From the NCBI GenBank assembly GCA_964533965.1, contig CAZHNN010000046.1, forward strand, positions 1 through 6,078: a DNA stretch of 6,078 bases, in the 5' to 3' direction. A model generated the notes under the pieces. That model was not told the origin of the DNA. It was given only the letters and a program-made list of their open reading frames with translations, and did no database searches. This DNA is from RGIG3178 sp964533965. GTDB lineage: Bacteria > Bacillota > Clostridia > Christensenellales > QAND01. The position numbers and the translations under genes are program-made. This document shows positions 1 to 5,814 of the stretch, one piece after another; position 1 is the stretch's first letter; every line of letters begins with the position of its first letter.

Positions 1-47
1 GCCTCAACGGCTCCAAACAGCTTGTCCTGATTATTGATTGCTTGCAT
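1..47 (-). CDS. scpB: Segregation and condensation protein B, N-terminal 15 codons (cut by window edge)
   Basis: Only the start is visible. An ATG at 47-45 opens a frame reading MQAINNQDKLFGAVEA to the window edge, with the last codon partly cut off. The '(K)xxxxAVEA' pattern resembles the first helix of ScpB, which usually continues as 'LLFASGEP' (family knowledge; that part is outside the window). The start overlaps the end of scpA by 17 bases, the close coupling usual for scpA-scpB pairs. ScpB is a winged-helix dimer that binds the kleisin ScpA and, with SMC, forms the condensin that compacts and segregates the nucleoid. No strong ribosome-binding site precedes the ATG, which suggests translational coupling to scpA. 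The identification rests mostly on position. Confidence 0.72.
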   Translation of the reverse strand, partial: MQAINNQDKLFGAVE

Positions 48-768
48 TTTCTACACCGTCCAAAGCCGAAATCTCAATTTCCGCAAACTGTACTTCCTGC
101 ACCACGACCGCCAGACCTCCGGAGATCACTTCCAGCAGCGCCAGAAACGTTGCTATGACCTCCTCCTTGGTGCAGTCCAATTGGAACAGATCGGAAAATT
201 TCACCCGTCCGAATTGCTTTAGCTTGCCTTGGATCAATTCAATCCTCGCATGGATGGAGATTGTCTCCCTTCTTACGACATTGACGCGCTCCTCATGCTT
301 TTCGTCTTTGCATCTGTCAAGCAGCTCCTGCATCGCCATAAACAGCGTCTGCAGGCCGATTCCGGTCATATCGATGGGATCGCGCTGGTAAGCAAACTCT
401 TCCTGCAGTTTATAGAAATGCCTTTTCGCTTCCGATTCCATGCCGGAGAGCAACCCTATGACAGCGCGTATGCGCGCAAACTCCCTAAGCTGCTGTTTGA
501 GGTTCTCCTCCTCATCTATCTCCTCTTCTTCCGCCTTCGAATTGGGCAGCAACGAACGCGACTTGATGCGCAAAAGCGTCGCGGCCATCGTGATGAACTC
601 GCTGGCCATCTCCATGTCCATCTGTTGCATCTGCTGCACGTATTCGATGAACTGTTCTGTGATTTCGGAAACGAAGATATCCTCAATTGACACCTTTGCC
701 CGTGCGATCAGGTGCAAAAGCAAGTCCAACGGCCCTTCGAAAGCATTGAGCTTGACCGCTACGCTCAT
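31..768 (-). CDS. scpA: Segregation and condensation protein A (kleisin subunit of SMC condensin)
   Basis: A 245-residue protein of normal ScpA length. The N-terminal domain carries the family signature FEGPLDLLLHLI at residues 10-21, followed by the helix with EFITMAATLLRIKSRSLLP at about 57-75. An acidic linker (EEEEIDEEEN, about 80-89) leads to a helical middle region. The C-terminal winged-helix that contacts the SMC head is seen at about 187-232 (GRVKFSDLF ... TFLALLEVISGG ... VQEVQFAEIEI). ScpA bridges the SMC heads and recruits ScpB, acting on the nucleoid in replication-coupled chromosome segregation. The ATG at 768-766 overlaps the stop of the M50 protease gene as ATGA, and no strong Shine-Dalgarno lies before it, so translation is probably coupled. 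The sequence is complete, with no missing element. Confidence 0.96.
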   Translation of the reverse strand: MSVAVKLNAFEGPLDLLLHLIARAKVSIEDIFVSEITEQFIEYVQQMQQMDMEMASEFITMAATLLRIKSRSLLPNSKAEEEEIDEEENLKQQLREFARIRAVIGLLSGMESEAKRHFYKLQEEFAYQRDPIDMTGIGLQTLFMAMQELLDRCKDEKHEERVNVVRRETISIHARIELIQGKLKQFGRVKFSDLFQLDCTKEEVIATFLALLEVISGGLAVVVQEVQFAEIEISALDGVENASNQ

Positions 769-1409
769 GGAACTATAAACCCTAAAATGCTTACAAAGAG
801 GGAGATGATGGCATGGGTAAGGAAACTGAGGACAGGTGTTAATATGCCCGTTGCCAACAGTATCAACAGGATCATAAAGCCGTACTGGTCCAACTTCCAG
901 AAAAAGTTGATGTTTTTGTGCAAGAACAAGCTGCGAACGACTTTATACCCATCCAGTGGCGGTATTGGCAGTATGTTAAAAACGATCAGGTTGATGTTGA
1001 TGATCGCTGTTGTGTCAATGATGTTCAGGATAACCATATTGGTCACATCAAAACGATACAACAGTAAATACAGGAACACCGAAACGAACGCGATGATCAG
1101 ATTCATGCCGATGCCTGCCAAAGCAATCAAAATCTCGTCGCGCTTTCTCTTCTTTAAATATGCCGGATTGTACATCACGGGTCTACCGTAACCGAACCGG
1201 AACAATATGAGCATCAAAAAGCCCCAGGGATCGATATGGGCAAAAGGAGAAATGGTCACACGTCCCTGATTGCGAGGCGTCGGGTCTCCCAACCGGTCCG
1301 CCATCCATGCATGCGCGAATTCGTGAAAAGAGAGACCGATCACAATGCCAGGGAGAGCATACAGCATCGCCACCAAGTATGACGAGAGGTTGCCAAGATT
1401 GAATAACAA
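765..1409 (-). CDS. M50-family (site-2 protease type) membrane zinc metalloprotease
   Basis: A 214-residue polytopic membrane protein of the short YwhC/S2P-like type common just upstream of scpA in Clostridia. The zinc-site motif HEFAH is at residues 29-33 (His29, Glu30, His33) at the end of the first membrane segment. The third zinc ligand motif, NILPIPPLDG, is at 145-154 with Asp153. Further hydrophobic segments lie at about 62-72, 92-118, 122-150 and 175-212. The usual 'AGPxxN' element reads AGIGMN (98-103), so its proline is replaced. The start is TTG at 1409-1407, chosen because AAAGGAG sits 8 bases upstream and no ATG fits better. Its stop overlaps scpA. Family members cleave substrates inside the membrane; the substrate here is unknown, and the link with scpA is conserved position rather than shared function. 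Confidence 0.93.
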   Translation of the reverse strand: MLFNLGNLSSYLVAMLYALPGIVIGLSFHEFAHAWMADRLGDPTPRNQGRVTISPFAHIDPWGFLMLILFRFGYGRPVMYNPAYLKKRKRDEILIALAGIGMNLIIAFVSVFLYLLLYRFDVTNMVILNIIDTTAIININLIVFNILPIPPLDGYKVVRSLFLHKNINFFWKLDQYGFMILLILLATGILTPVLSFLTHAIISLFVSILGFIVP

Positions 1410-1417
1410 GCGTTACA

Positions 1418-1424
1418 CTCCTTT
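1418..1424 (-). promoter_or_regulatory. Ribosome-binding site AAAGGAG that fixes the TTG start of the M50 protease
   Basis: On the minus strand AAAGGAG is followed by 8 bases and then TTG. This near-consensus Shine-Dalgarno is the main reason to accept the unusual TTG start at 1409. Two bases upstream of it lies a small inverted repeat, CCTATT-gga-AATAGG (1427-1441). Confidence 0.8.
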
Positions 1425-1764
1425 GCCCTATTTCCAATAGGAAGCGTTTCTTCTCAATTCGTCACATCGCCCATGCAGCTTTCTTACAGCAATACCTGGT
1501 TTCCCTTTTGACCAAGACTACGGCAAGAATCGGAGGCGATTGGAATTGGATGCCATGTCATAATTATAGGCGACCGTGGCAAATCCTGCAATGATTTCCC
1601 CTTTTTAGATTTTGACAAGCGGCAGATTCTCCATCCATACGTCCCGATTCGCAGCAGCGTTCAGTAAGGTGGAATTCGATCCTCGGGGATGCCGACTTTC
1701 AGGGCAAGTATAAGCTCCTGCCTAAGGCCACATCTAGGCAAAGACTATCTCCTGTGATCTTAAA
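1425..1764. other. Gene-free interval upstream of the M50-scpA-scpB operon
   Basis: About 340 bases between the dacF-side terminator and the protease ribosome-binding site with no recognisable gene on either strand. On the minus strand one frame has two stop-free stretches of about 28 codons each, separated by TAA and TAG stops, without a start and Shine-Dalgarno pair and without family motifs that I recognise. This is within chance at this base composition. It holds a sigma-A-type promoter (1563-1591) for the downstream operon and a short inverted repeat at 1427-1441. The rest could be untranslated leader or the eroded remnant of a lost gene; the sequence alone does not decide. Confidence 0.5.
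1563..1591 (-). promoter_or_regulatory. Probable sigma-A promoter for the M50-scpA-scpB operon
   Basis: On the minus strand a perfect TATAAT (-10) at 1568-1563 is preceded by a 17-base spacer and TTGCAG (-35, three of six consensus bases) at 1591-1586. Transcription would start near 1556 and leave a leader of about 145 bases before the TTG start at 1409. It lies downstream of the terminator at 1762-1794, as a new promoter should. The -35 is only partial, so this is a motif-based inference. Confidence 0.55.
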
Positions 1765-1794
1765 ACGCGTCAAAGGCACAAGCCTTTGACGCGT
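1762..1794 (-). terminator. Rho-independent terminator after dacF
   Basis: A perfect 13-bp inverted repeat, ACGCGTCAAAGGC and its complement, encloses a 4-base loop (1778-1781). On the minus strand it is followed by TTTTAA, counting the last stem base. It lies 79 bases past the dacF-type stop codon and closes that transcription unit. The plus-strand side has no T-run, so it works mainly for the minus strand. The T-tract is short, but the stem is very strong. Confidence 0.85.
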
Positions 1795-1873
1795 ATACTG
1801 CAAAAATCTTAAGCTACTGTCTTCTCACCGGCATGCGTTTGTTATGTCTTAAGGATCGGTGTCCATGAATGTG

Positions 1874-3022
1874 CTAACCATTGATCCAGCACCGCAATAT
1901 CAGCATGATGAGCTCTTTGATGGTCAACGCCTTGCTCTCCACGCCTGCCACAGCGGGTACTTCGAGTATCAACAGGTCACCGGAAAAGACCTTCAGAACG
2001 CCGACCTGCTGCTGCGAGGCAAGTGGGGCGGAAATAGCCTCCTGCAACACGAGCTCCTTTCTGATCTGCTTTTCTTCCCCGCGCCGTAACAGTATCTTTA
2101 CATCCTGTGGACAGACGATGTCAATGCGGGCGGGTCTGCCGCCACTGACCTCCACGTCCTTCTTGAGGATTTCTCCCTTTCGGACAATGGTACGAGAGAT
2201 GAAGTTAGCGAACCCGTAGTTCATTAGCGTCTTAGCGTCTTCAAACCTGGCGTCAGCATTGGGAGCGCCCAACGTTACGGCTATCAGCCGCATATCCCCG
2301 CGTTTGGCGCTGAACACCCCGGCGTACAAAGAGCTGCCAGATGATCCGGTGGAGAACCCGTCGCAGTTGGCGTAAAACCGAACCAGCCTGTTGGGGTTGA
2401 CGAGCTCCGTCTTGCGACCGGAACGGTGCGTCAGCGTATACATGTATACGGATGTATAGGAGAAAACCAGCGATTTGTTGGACAATGCTGCGGCGATGAG
2501 CGAAAGGTCGCGCGCCGTGGTCATCGTCTTGCTGTCAAGGCCTGTTGCATTGTCAAAAGAAGTGTTCTTGCATCCAAGCTGTGCGGCGCGCTCATTCATC
2601 TTTGCAACGAACAGCTCTTCAGACCCATAGAGCTTCTCCGCAAGCGTCACGACAGCGTCGTTGGCGCTTGCCATGCACATAGCGCGTACGAGTTCCTCAG
2701 CCTTGTATTCATCCCCGGCTTCCAGAAATGCCTGCGTGCCGCCTTTGGAGGCTGCATTTTGTGAGACGAATACGTTGTCCGTCAAATTGATGTGCCCCTT
2801 TTCAAGCGCCTCGAACACCAACAGCATGGACATCACCTTGATGGCTCCCGCTGCTGACAAAGGGGCATCCGCATTCTTCTCGGCCAATACCTTGCCGGTT
2901 CCCGCATCGAGCAGGATCGCCGATTGGGATTGCAGTGTAAATGGCGGATCCTCCACGCGCGCAAATCCCGTGAGCAGCAACATGGATGCTGCAATCAACA
3001 ATATCATCGTTCGCTTGAACAT
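1874..3022 (-). CDS. dacF: DacF-type D-alanyl-D-alanine carboxypeptidase homologue (S11 PBP), predicted catalytically inactive
   Basis: A 382-residue secreted, membrane-attached penicillin-binding protein homologue of normal family length. It has a signal peptide (residues 1-21, cleavage likely after GFA), the S11 peptidase core to about 275, a PBP5-type C-terminal domain (about 275-360) and a C-terminal amphipathic helix (about 364-380) for membrane anchoring. Active family members remove the terminal D-Ala from peptidoglycan stem peptides. Core landmarks align well: SAILLDA (34-40), SANDA (119-123), TGLD (160-163), GAPNADARF (252-260). However, the SxxK motif reads GAIK (59-62), with Gly in place of the nucleophilic Ser, and KTG reads STG (224-226). 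Only SxN is intact. The acyl-enzyme reaction should therefore be impossible; a structural or cell-wall-binding role, or early decay, is possible. The start ATG follows GGGGGG by 6 bases inside a terminator-like hairpin. In Bacillus, dacF precedes spoIIAA; here a terminator follows instead. Confidence 0.92.
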   Translation of the reverse strand: MFKRTMILLIAASMLLLTGFARVEDPPFTLQSQSAILLDAGTGKVLAEKNADAPLSAAGAIKVMSMLLVFEALEKGHINLTDNVFVSQNAASKGGTQAFLEAGDEYKAEELVRAMCMASANDAVVTLAEKLYGSEELFVAKMNERAAQLGCKNTSFDNATGLDSKTMTTARDLSLIAAALSNKSLVFSYTSVYMYTLTHRSGRKTELVNPNRLVRFYANCDGFSTGSSGSSLYAGVFSAKRGDMRLIAVTLGAPNADARFEDAKTLMNYGFANFISRTIVRKGEILKKDVEVSGGRPARIDIVCPQDVKILLRRGEEKQIRKELVLQEAISAPLASQQQVGVLKVFSGDLLILEVPAVAGVESKALTIKELIMLILRCWING

Positions 3023-3061
3023 AAAAATCCCCCCAACAGCTAAGGAGTTCCTGTTGGAGGG
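3023..3061 (-). terminator. Terminator-like hairpin after punA that overlaps the dacF ribosome-binding site
   Basis: On the minus strand CCCTCCAACAG (3061-3051) pairs with CTGTTGGGGGG (3039-3029) in an 11-bp stem with one T-G wobble and an 11-base loop. ATTTTT (3028-3023) and then the dacF ATG follow directly. It has the form of an intrinsic terminator for the spoIIM-deoB-punA unit. The G-run in its 3' arm is the only Shine-Dalgarno candidate for dacF, so the folded hairpin would also hide that site. A small extra hairpin, GCAAT-ccc-ATTGC (3066-3078), lies between the punA stop and this stem. Confidence 0.82.
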
Positions 3062-3081
3062 GTATGCAATGGGATTGCGTT

Positions 3082-3909
3082 TTATGCTTTTTCAGCGGAC
3101 AGCAACTGTAAAAATTCATCGATTAACCGTGCGAATATATGCTTGACCTTTTCTCCCGTCTCCATTACTTCCTGATGGCTCAACGGCTGATCCAGCATGC
3201 CGGCGGCCATGTTGGTAATGCAGCTAACCGCGCACACACGCATTCCTGCATGCCTTCCTACGATCACTTCCGGTACCGTCGACATTCCGGCTGCATCCGC
3301 ACCGATCGTCCTTGCAAAGCGGATTTCCGCAGGCGTTTCAAACTGGGGGCCGGAAAACATCATATAGACGCCGCGTTTTAATTCAACGTTGGCTTGTTCA
3401 GCTGCCCGGAGCATCAACTCCTTTAAGCCTTTGTCATACGCTTGTGACATATCGGGGAACCTTGGTCCGAACAGGTCGAGGTTTTCTCCCCGAAGCGGTG
3501 ACATGCCAGAATAATTGATATGGTCATCGATGAGCATCAAATCTCCCGGCAAAAACGCAGCGTTGATACCTCCGGCCGCGTTGGTCAGCACAAGCACTTC
3601 GGCGCCCAAGAGCTTGAGTGTCCGGATCGGGATGGTAAGCACTTCCTGCGCGTATCCCTCGTAATAATGCAGCCTTCCCTGCATGACGGCAATGGCATTG
3701 CCAAACAGGTTTCCAAACACCAGCTGCCCTTTGTGACCCGCCACGGTAGAAGTAGGAAACCCCGGTATATCGGCATAGGCGATACGCTGTGCATTGTCAA
3801 TCCCATCGGCGTATCCCCCGAGCCCAGAGCCGAGTACCAACATCACCTTCGGGCGGATTTGTACTTTTTGTTCCAGATAATCGGCAGCCCGTTCGATCCG
3901 TTGCAGCAT
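3082..3909 (-). CDS. punA: Purine nucleoside phosphorylase (trimeric, PNP family I)
   Basis: A 275-residue protein of the trimeric PNP length (about 270-290). It cleaves purine ribo- and deoxyribonucleosides, chiefly of guanine and hypoxanthine, with phosphate to free base and (deoxy)ribose-1-phosphate in the cytosol. Phosphate-binding elements are GSGLGG (27-32), His59 in AGHKGQ and MQGRLHYYEGY (76-86, with Arg79). Further signatures are TNAAGG (109-114), MFSGPQFETPAEIR (184-197, with base-binding Glu191), GMSTVPEVIVGRH (208-220) and TNMAAG (232-237, with Asn233). The spacing of Glu191, Met209 and Asn233 equals that of human PNP Glu201, Met219 and Asn243. It follows deoB by 13 bases with a strong GAGGAGG site. 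DeoB uses its sugar-phosphate product, so the pair forms a salvage unit. The gene appears intact. Confidence 0.97.
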   Translation of the reverse strand: MLQRIERAADYLEQKVQIRPKVMLVLGSGLGGYADGIDNAQRIAYADIPGFPTSTVAGHKGQLVFGNLFGNAIAVMQGRLHYYEGYAQEVLTIPIRTLKLLGAEVLVLTNAAGGINAAFLPGDLMLIDDHINYSGMSPLRGENLDLFGPRFPDMSQAYDKGLKELMLRAAEQANVELKRGVYMMFSGPQFETPAEIRFARTIGADAAGMSTVPEVIVGRHAGMRVCAVSCITNMAAGMLDQPLSHQEVMETGEKVKHIFARLIDEFLQLLSAEKA

Positions 3910-3916
3910 GCGAATG

Positions 3917-3923
3917 CCTCCTC
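3917..3923 (-). promoter_or_regulatory. Strong ribosome-binding site GAGGAGG of punA
   Basis: GAGGAGG lies 7 bases before the punA ATG and shares its first base with the TAG stop of deoB. It fixes the punA start and indicates that deoB and punA are translated from one message. Confidence 0.88.
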
Positions 3924-5092
3924 TATATGATTTGGGTCAAAAACGATTTCCCGTTTCGTAGCACAGGAAGGCCAAAGAATTCGGCGATTGTGGCGCCTAT
4001 GTCCGCAAAACTTTCCCTGGTGCCAAGGTTGACGCCCTGTTTCAGCTTTTTCCCGTAGCAGAGGATCGGTATATACTCCCGGGAATGGTCCGTGGAAGCG
4101 GTGGTGGGATCACATCCGTGATCGGCTGTGATTAACAGAATATCGTCGTCCGATAAAAGGTCTATGATCGCGGGCAAAGCTTCGTCAAACGCCTTGAGTG
4201 AATCCGCATATCCCTGCGGGTTGTTCCGGTGGCCATACAGCTGATCGAAGTCCACGAGATTTGCAAAGACGAGGCCATTCGGTTTGTTTTGCATGCAGCG
4301 AAGTATCGCCAGTATGCATGTCTTGTTGTCGGGTTGGTGATCCGAATAGGTGATGCCGCGGTGCGCGAAGATGTCCTCGATCTTACCGATGGCGCAAACG
4401 TCAAATCCGTTTGCTTTCAAAATATCCAACACCGTGTCGTCCGGTGGCTCTACCGAGAAATCCCTGCGGTTTCCCGTTCTTGTGTAGTTGCCTTCTGAGC
4501 CAAGAAACGGGCGTGCTATGACTCGGTCGACATGCCAATCGCCTGTGAGCATTTCACGCGCCATTTTGCACATGGCATACAATTCGGCAAGCGGAATCAC
4601 CTGCTCGTGCGCTGCGATCTGAAAGACGCTGTCCGCCGACGTATAGACGATCGGCTTTCCCGTTTTGACGTGCTCCGCTCCCAGCACCTTGATGATCTCG
4701 GTACCGGACGCGGCGACATTGCCAAGCGTCCCGCGCCCAATCGCCTTCTCAAACGCGTCGATGAGTTCTTTTGGAAATCCGTTCGGAAACGTGGGAAACG
4801 GCTTGTCCATAATGAGCCCGGACATCTCCCAATGTCCTCCCGTCGTATCCTTTCCGGGGAACTTCTCAAGCGACCGCCCGTAACATCCCACGGGCTCTGC
4901 TTTGTACCTGCTCCAGGAAATGCCGTCGATGCTGGAAAGTCCCAGAGAGTTCAAATTCGACAGTTCCAGTTGAGGAATGCTACGGAATATATGTCCTAGC
5001 GTATCCGATCCTTCATCCCCATAGAGTGCCGCATCCGGCAAAGCGCCGATGCCAACGCTGTCCATTACGATCAATACGAATTTCTTCGCCAT
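3923..5092 (-). CDS. deoB: Phosphopentomutase
   Basis: A 389-residue protein, matching the usual 385-410 of the family. It interconverts (deoxy)ribose-1-phosphate and (deoxy)ribose-5-phosphate with two Mn ions in the cytosol, linking nucleoside breakdown to the pentose phosphate pathway. It belongs to the alkaline phosphatase superfamily. Metal ligands by alignment to the Bacillus cereus enzyme are Asp11 (VMDSVGIGALPDA), Asp283 and His288 (VDFDQLYGH), Asp324 and His325 (ITADHG) and His336 (STDHSRE). The phosphorylated threonine corresponds to Thr83 in GKDTTGGHWE (80-89). A longer frame with an ATG at 5113 exists, but the ATG at 5092 is preferred: AAGGA sits 8 bases upstream, and MAKKFVLIVMDS is the normal family N-terminus. 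It lies 21 bases after spoIIM. In Bacillus, xerD stands between these two genes; it is missing here. Confidence 0.97.
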   Translation of the reverse strand: MAKKFVLIVMDSVGIGALPDAALYGDEGSDTLGHIFRSIPQLELSNLNSLGLSSIDGISWSRYKAEPVGCYGRSLEKFPGKDTTGGHWEMSGLIMDKPFPTFPNGFPKELIDAFEKAIGRGTLGNVAASGTEIIKVLGAEHVKTGKPIVYTSADSVFQIAAHEQVIPLAELYAMCKMAREMLTGDWHVDRVIARPFLGSEGNYTRTGNRRDFSVEPPDDTVLDILKANGFDVCAIGKIEDIFAHRGITYSDHQPDNKTCILAILRCMQNKPNGLVFANLVDFDQLYGHRNNPQGYADSLKAFDEALPAIIDLLSDDDILLITADHGCDPTTASTDHSREYIPILCYGKKLKQGVNLGTRESFADIGATIAEFFGLPVLRNGKSFLTQII

Positions 5093-5100
5093 ATTGCATG

Positions 5101-5105
5101 TCCTT
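5101..5105 (-). promoter_or_regulatory. Ribosome-binding site AAGGA that selects the deoB start at 5092
   Basis: GAAAGAAGGA is followed by 8 bases and ATGGCGAAG. The upstream in-frame ATG at 5113 has no comparable site, which places translation initiation at 5092. Confidence 0.75.
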
Positions 5106-5113
5106 CTTTCCAT

Positions 5114-5716
5114 TCATACGTACGTGGATCCGAGAAGACCCACAACCCAAGGAACGATACTACAATCCATTATAACTGCAGCGCCAAAAAAGATAAATGT
5201 TGGAAAAAGATAGTGACGATTGAATTTCAGCCGATGGTTTGTTTGTATCTGTGTAAGTGCAAACGCTCCCGTATGGATGAAGCAAGGGAGCAACAGCGCG
5301 TTTTGCAGAAATAGGATCAGCACTGCAAACAGCAGCCCACCCGTACCATGGCATACAGACATCATTCCGGCGAAGGATCCAACACCAAAGCCCTTGAGCG
5401 CCGGTACCGCGAAGAGGAATAAGCTGCCGAACCGAAAAATGCCGGCAAATATCAACAGCAACATCCAGCTCCCGTTTGAAAGGAGCGAAGAGAGCAACAA
5501 TTCAAGTGAATTCCGTTCATGGTACACATATCTCCCGATCCAGGTATTCAGGGAGGCTGTGATCGGATTGAGGTCGGTTTTCCCCAGAAGGCTTATGGTG
5601 TGAAAACCACATGAAATTCCCATGATAAAAAGAAAAAACCAAAAAGCATAATAAAGCGGATGCATCTGAGCACCTCGTAATATCGGAAGAAAAAGGCGAT
5701 TTCGCACAACCCTCAC
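5114..5716 (-). CDS. spoIIM: Stage II sporulation protein M (engulfment membrane protein)
   Basis: A hydrophobic protein of 200 residues, the usual SpoIIM size. Membrane segments are predicted at about 20-42, 71-93, 96-119, 126-155 and 168-196. The central part KGFGVGSFAGMM (108-119) followed by GGLLFAVLILFLQNALLLP (126-144) matches the SpoIIM pattern of a glycine-rich loop then 'GLLFAL..ILPQN'. The family proline before Gln-Asn is Leu here. In Bacillus SpoIIM anchors the SpoIID-SpoIIP peptidoglycan hydrolases at the septum during engulfment. The start is uncertain: GTG at 5716 has AGGAG either 1 or 11 bases away because of a tandem repeat. GTG at 5707 fits spacing better, and ATG at 5665 follows GAGGTG. 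The basic stretch before the first membrane segment favours one of the longer forms. The location just before deoB supports the call. Confidence 0.85.
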   Translation of the reverse strand: MRVVRNRLFLPILRGAQMHPLYYAFWFFLFIMGISCGFHTISLLGKTDLNPITASLNTWIGRYVYHERNSLELLLSSLLSNGSWMLLLIFAGIFRFGSLFLFAVPALKGFGVGSFAGMMSVCHGTGGLLFAVLILFLQNALLLPCFIHTGAFALTQIQTNHRLKFNRHYLFPTFIFFGAAVIMDCSIVPWVVGLLGSTYV

Positions 5717-5736
5717 GCTCCTATGAGCTCCTATGA
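5717..5736. repeat. Tandem 10-base direct repeat at the spoIIM ribosome-binding region
   Basis: GCTCCTATGA occurs twice, head to tail. On the minus strand this gives two copies of TCATAGGAGC, so the AGGAG element is duplicated directly before the GTG start codons of spoIIM. The copy nearer the gene is 1 base from GTG at 5716 and 10 bases from GTG at 5707; the other is 11 bases from GTG at 5716. The remaining interval to 5814 shows no clear promoter or terminator. Confidence 0.85.
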
Positions 5737-5814
5737 GAGGATATGCGTCAAAACCACAAGGGCATGCTGTAAGCTTTGCTTCAAGAGGATCAAATAGAAA
5801 ATTAAGAAAACAAT

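Noticed and set aside
38..690. Several plus-strand open frames opposite scpA
   Set aside because: They are composition shadows of scpA, rich in Cys, Ser and His, with no ribosome-binding site and no recognisable domain.
1711..1740. Inverted repeat GCCTA...TAGGC in the gene-free interval
   Set aside because: It has only a 5-bp stem and a 10-base loop with no T-run, which is likely chance.
2846..2863. Ser56 of the DacF homologue as an alternative catalytic serine
   Set aside because: It lies six residues before Lys62, whereas the SxxK motif needs exactly three. The surrounding alignment (IKVMSMLL against TKVMTMLL) is gap-free and places Gly59 at the nucleophile position.
3040..3090. Possible forespore sigma (F or G type) promoter before dacF
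   Set aside because: GCATA-like -35 elements occur, but the expected -10 positions match poorly (GGAACTCCT), so it is not supportable.
5093..5113. Upstream ATG giving deoB seven extra residues
   Set aside because: It has no ribosome-binding site, the extension is not family-like, and AAGGA is correctly spaced for the ATG at 5092.
5760..5814. Terminator after the Spo0A remnant
   Set aside because: There is a T-rich stretch and a weak 4-bp AAGC/GCTT stem, but no stable hairpin next to a T-run in the right order.
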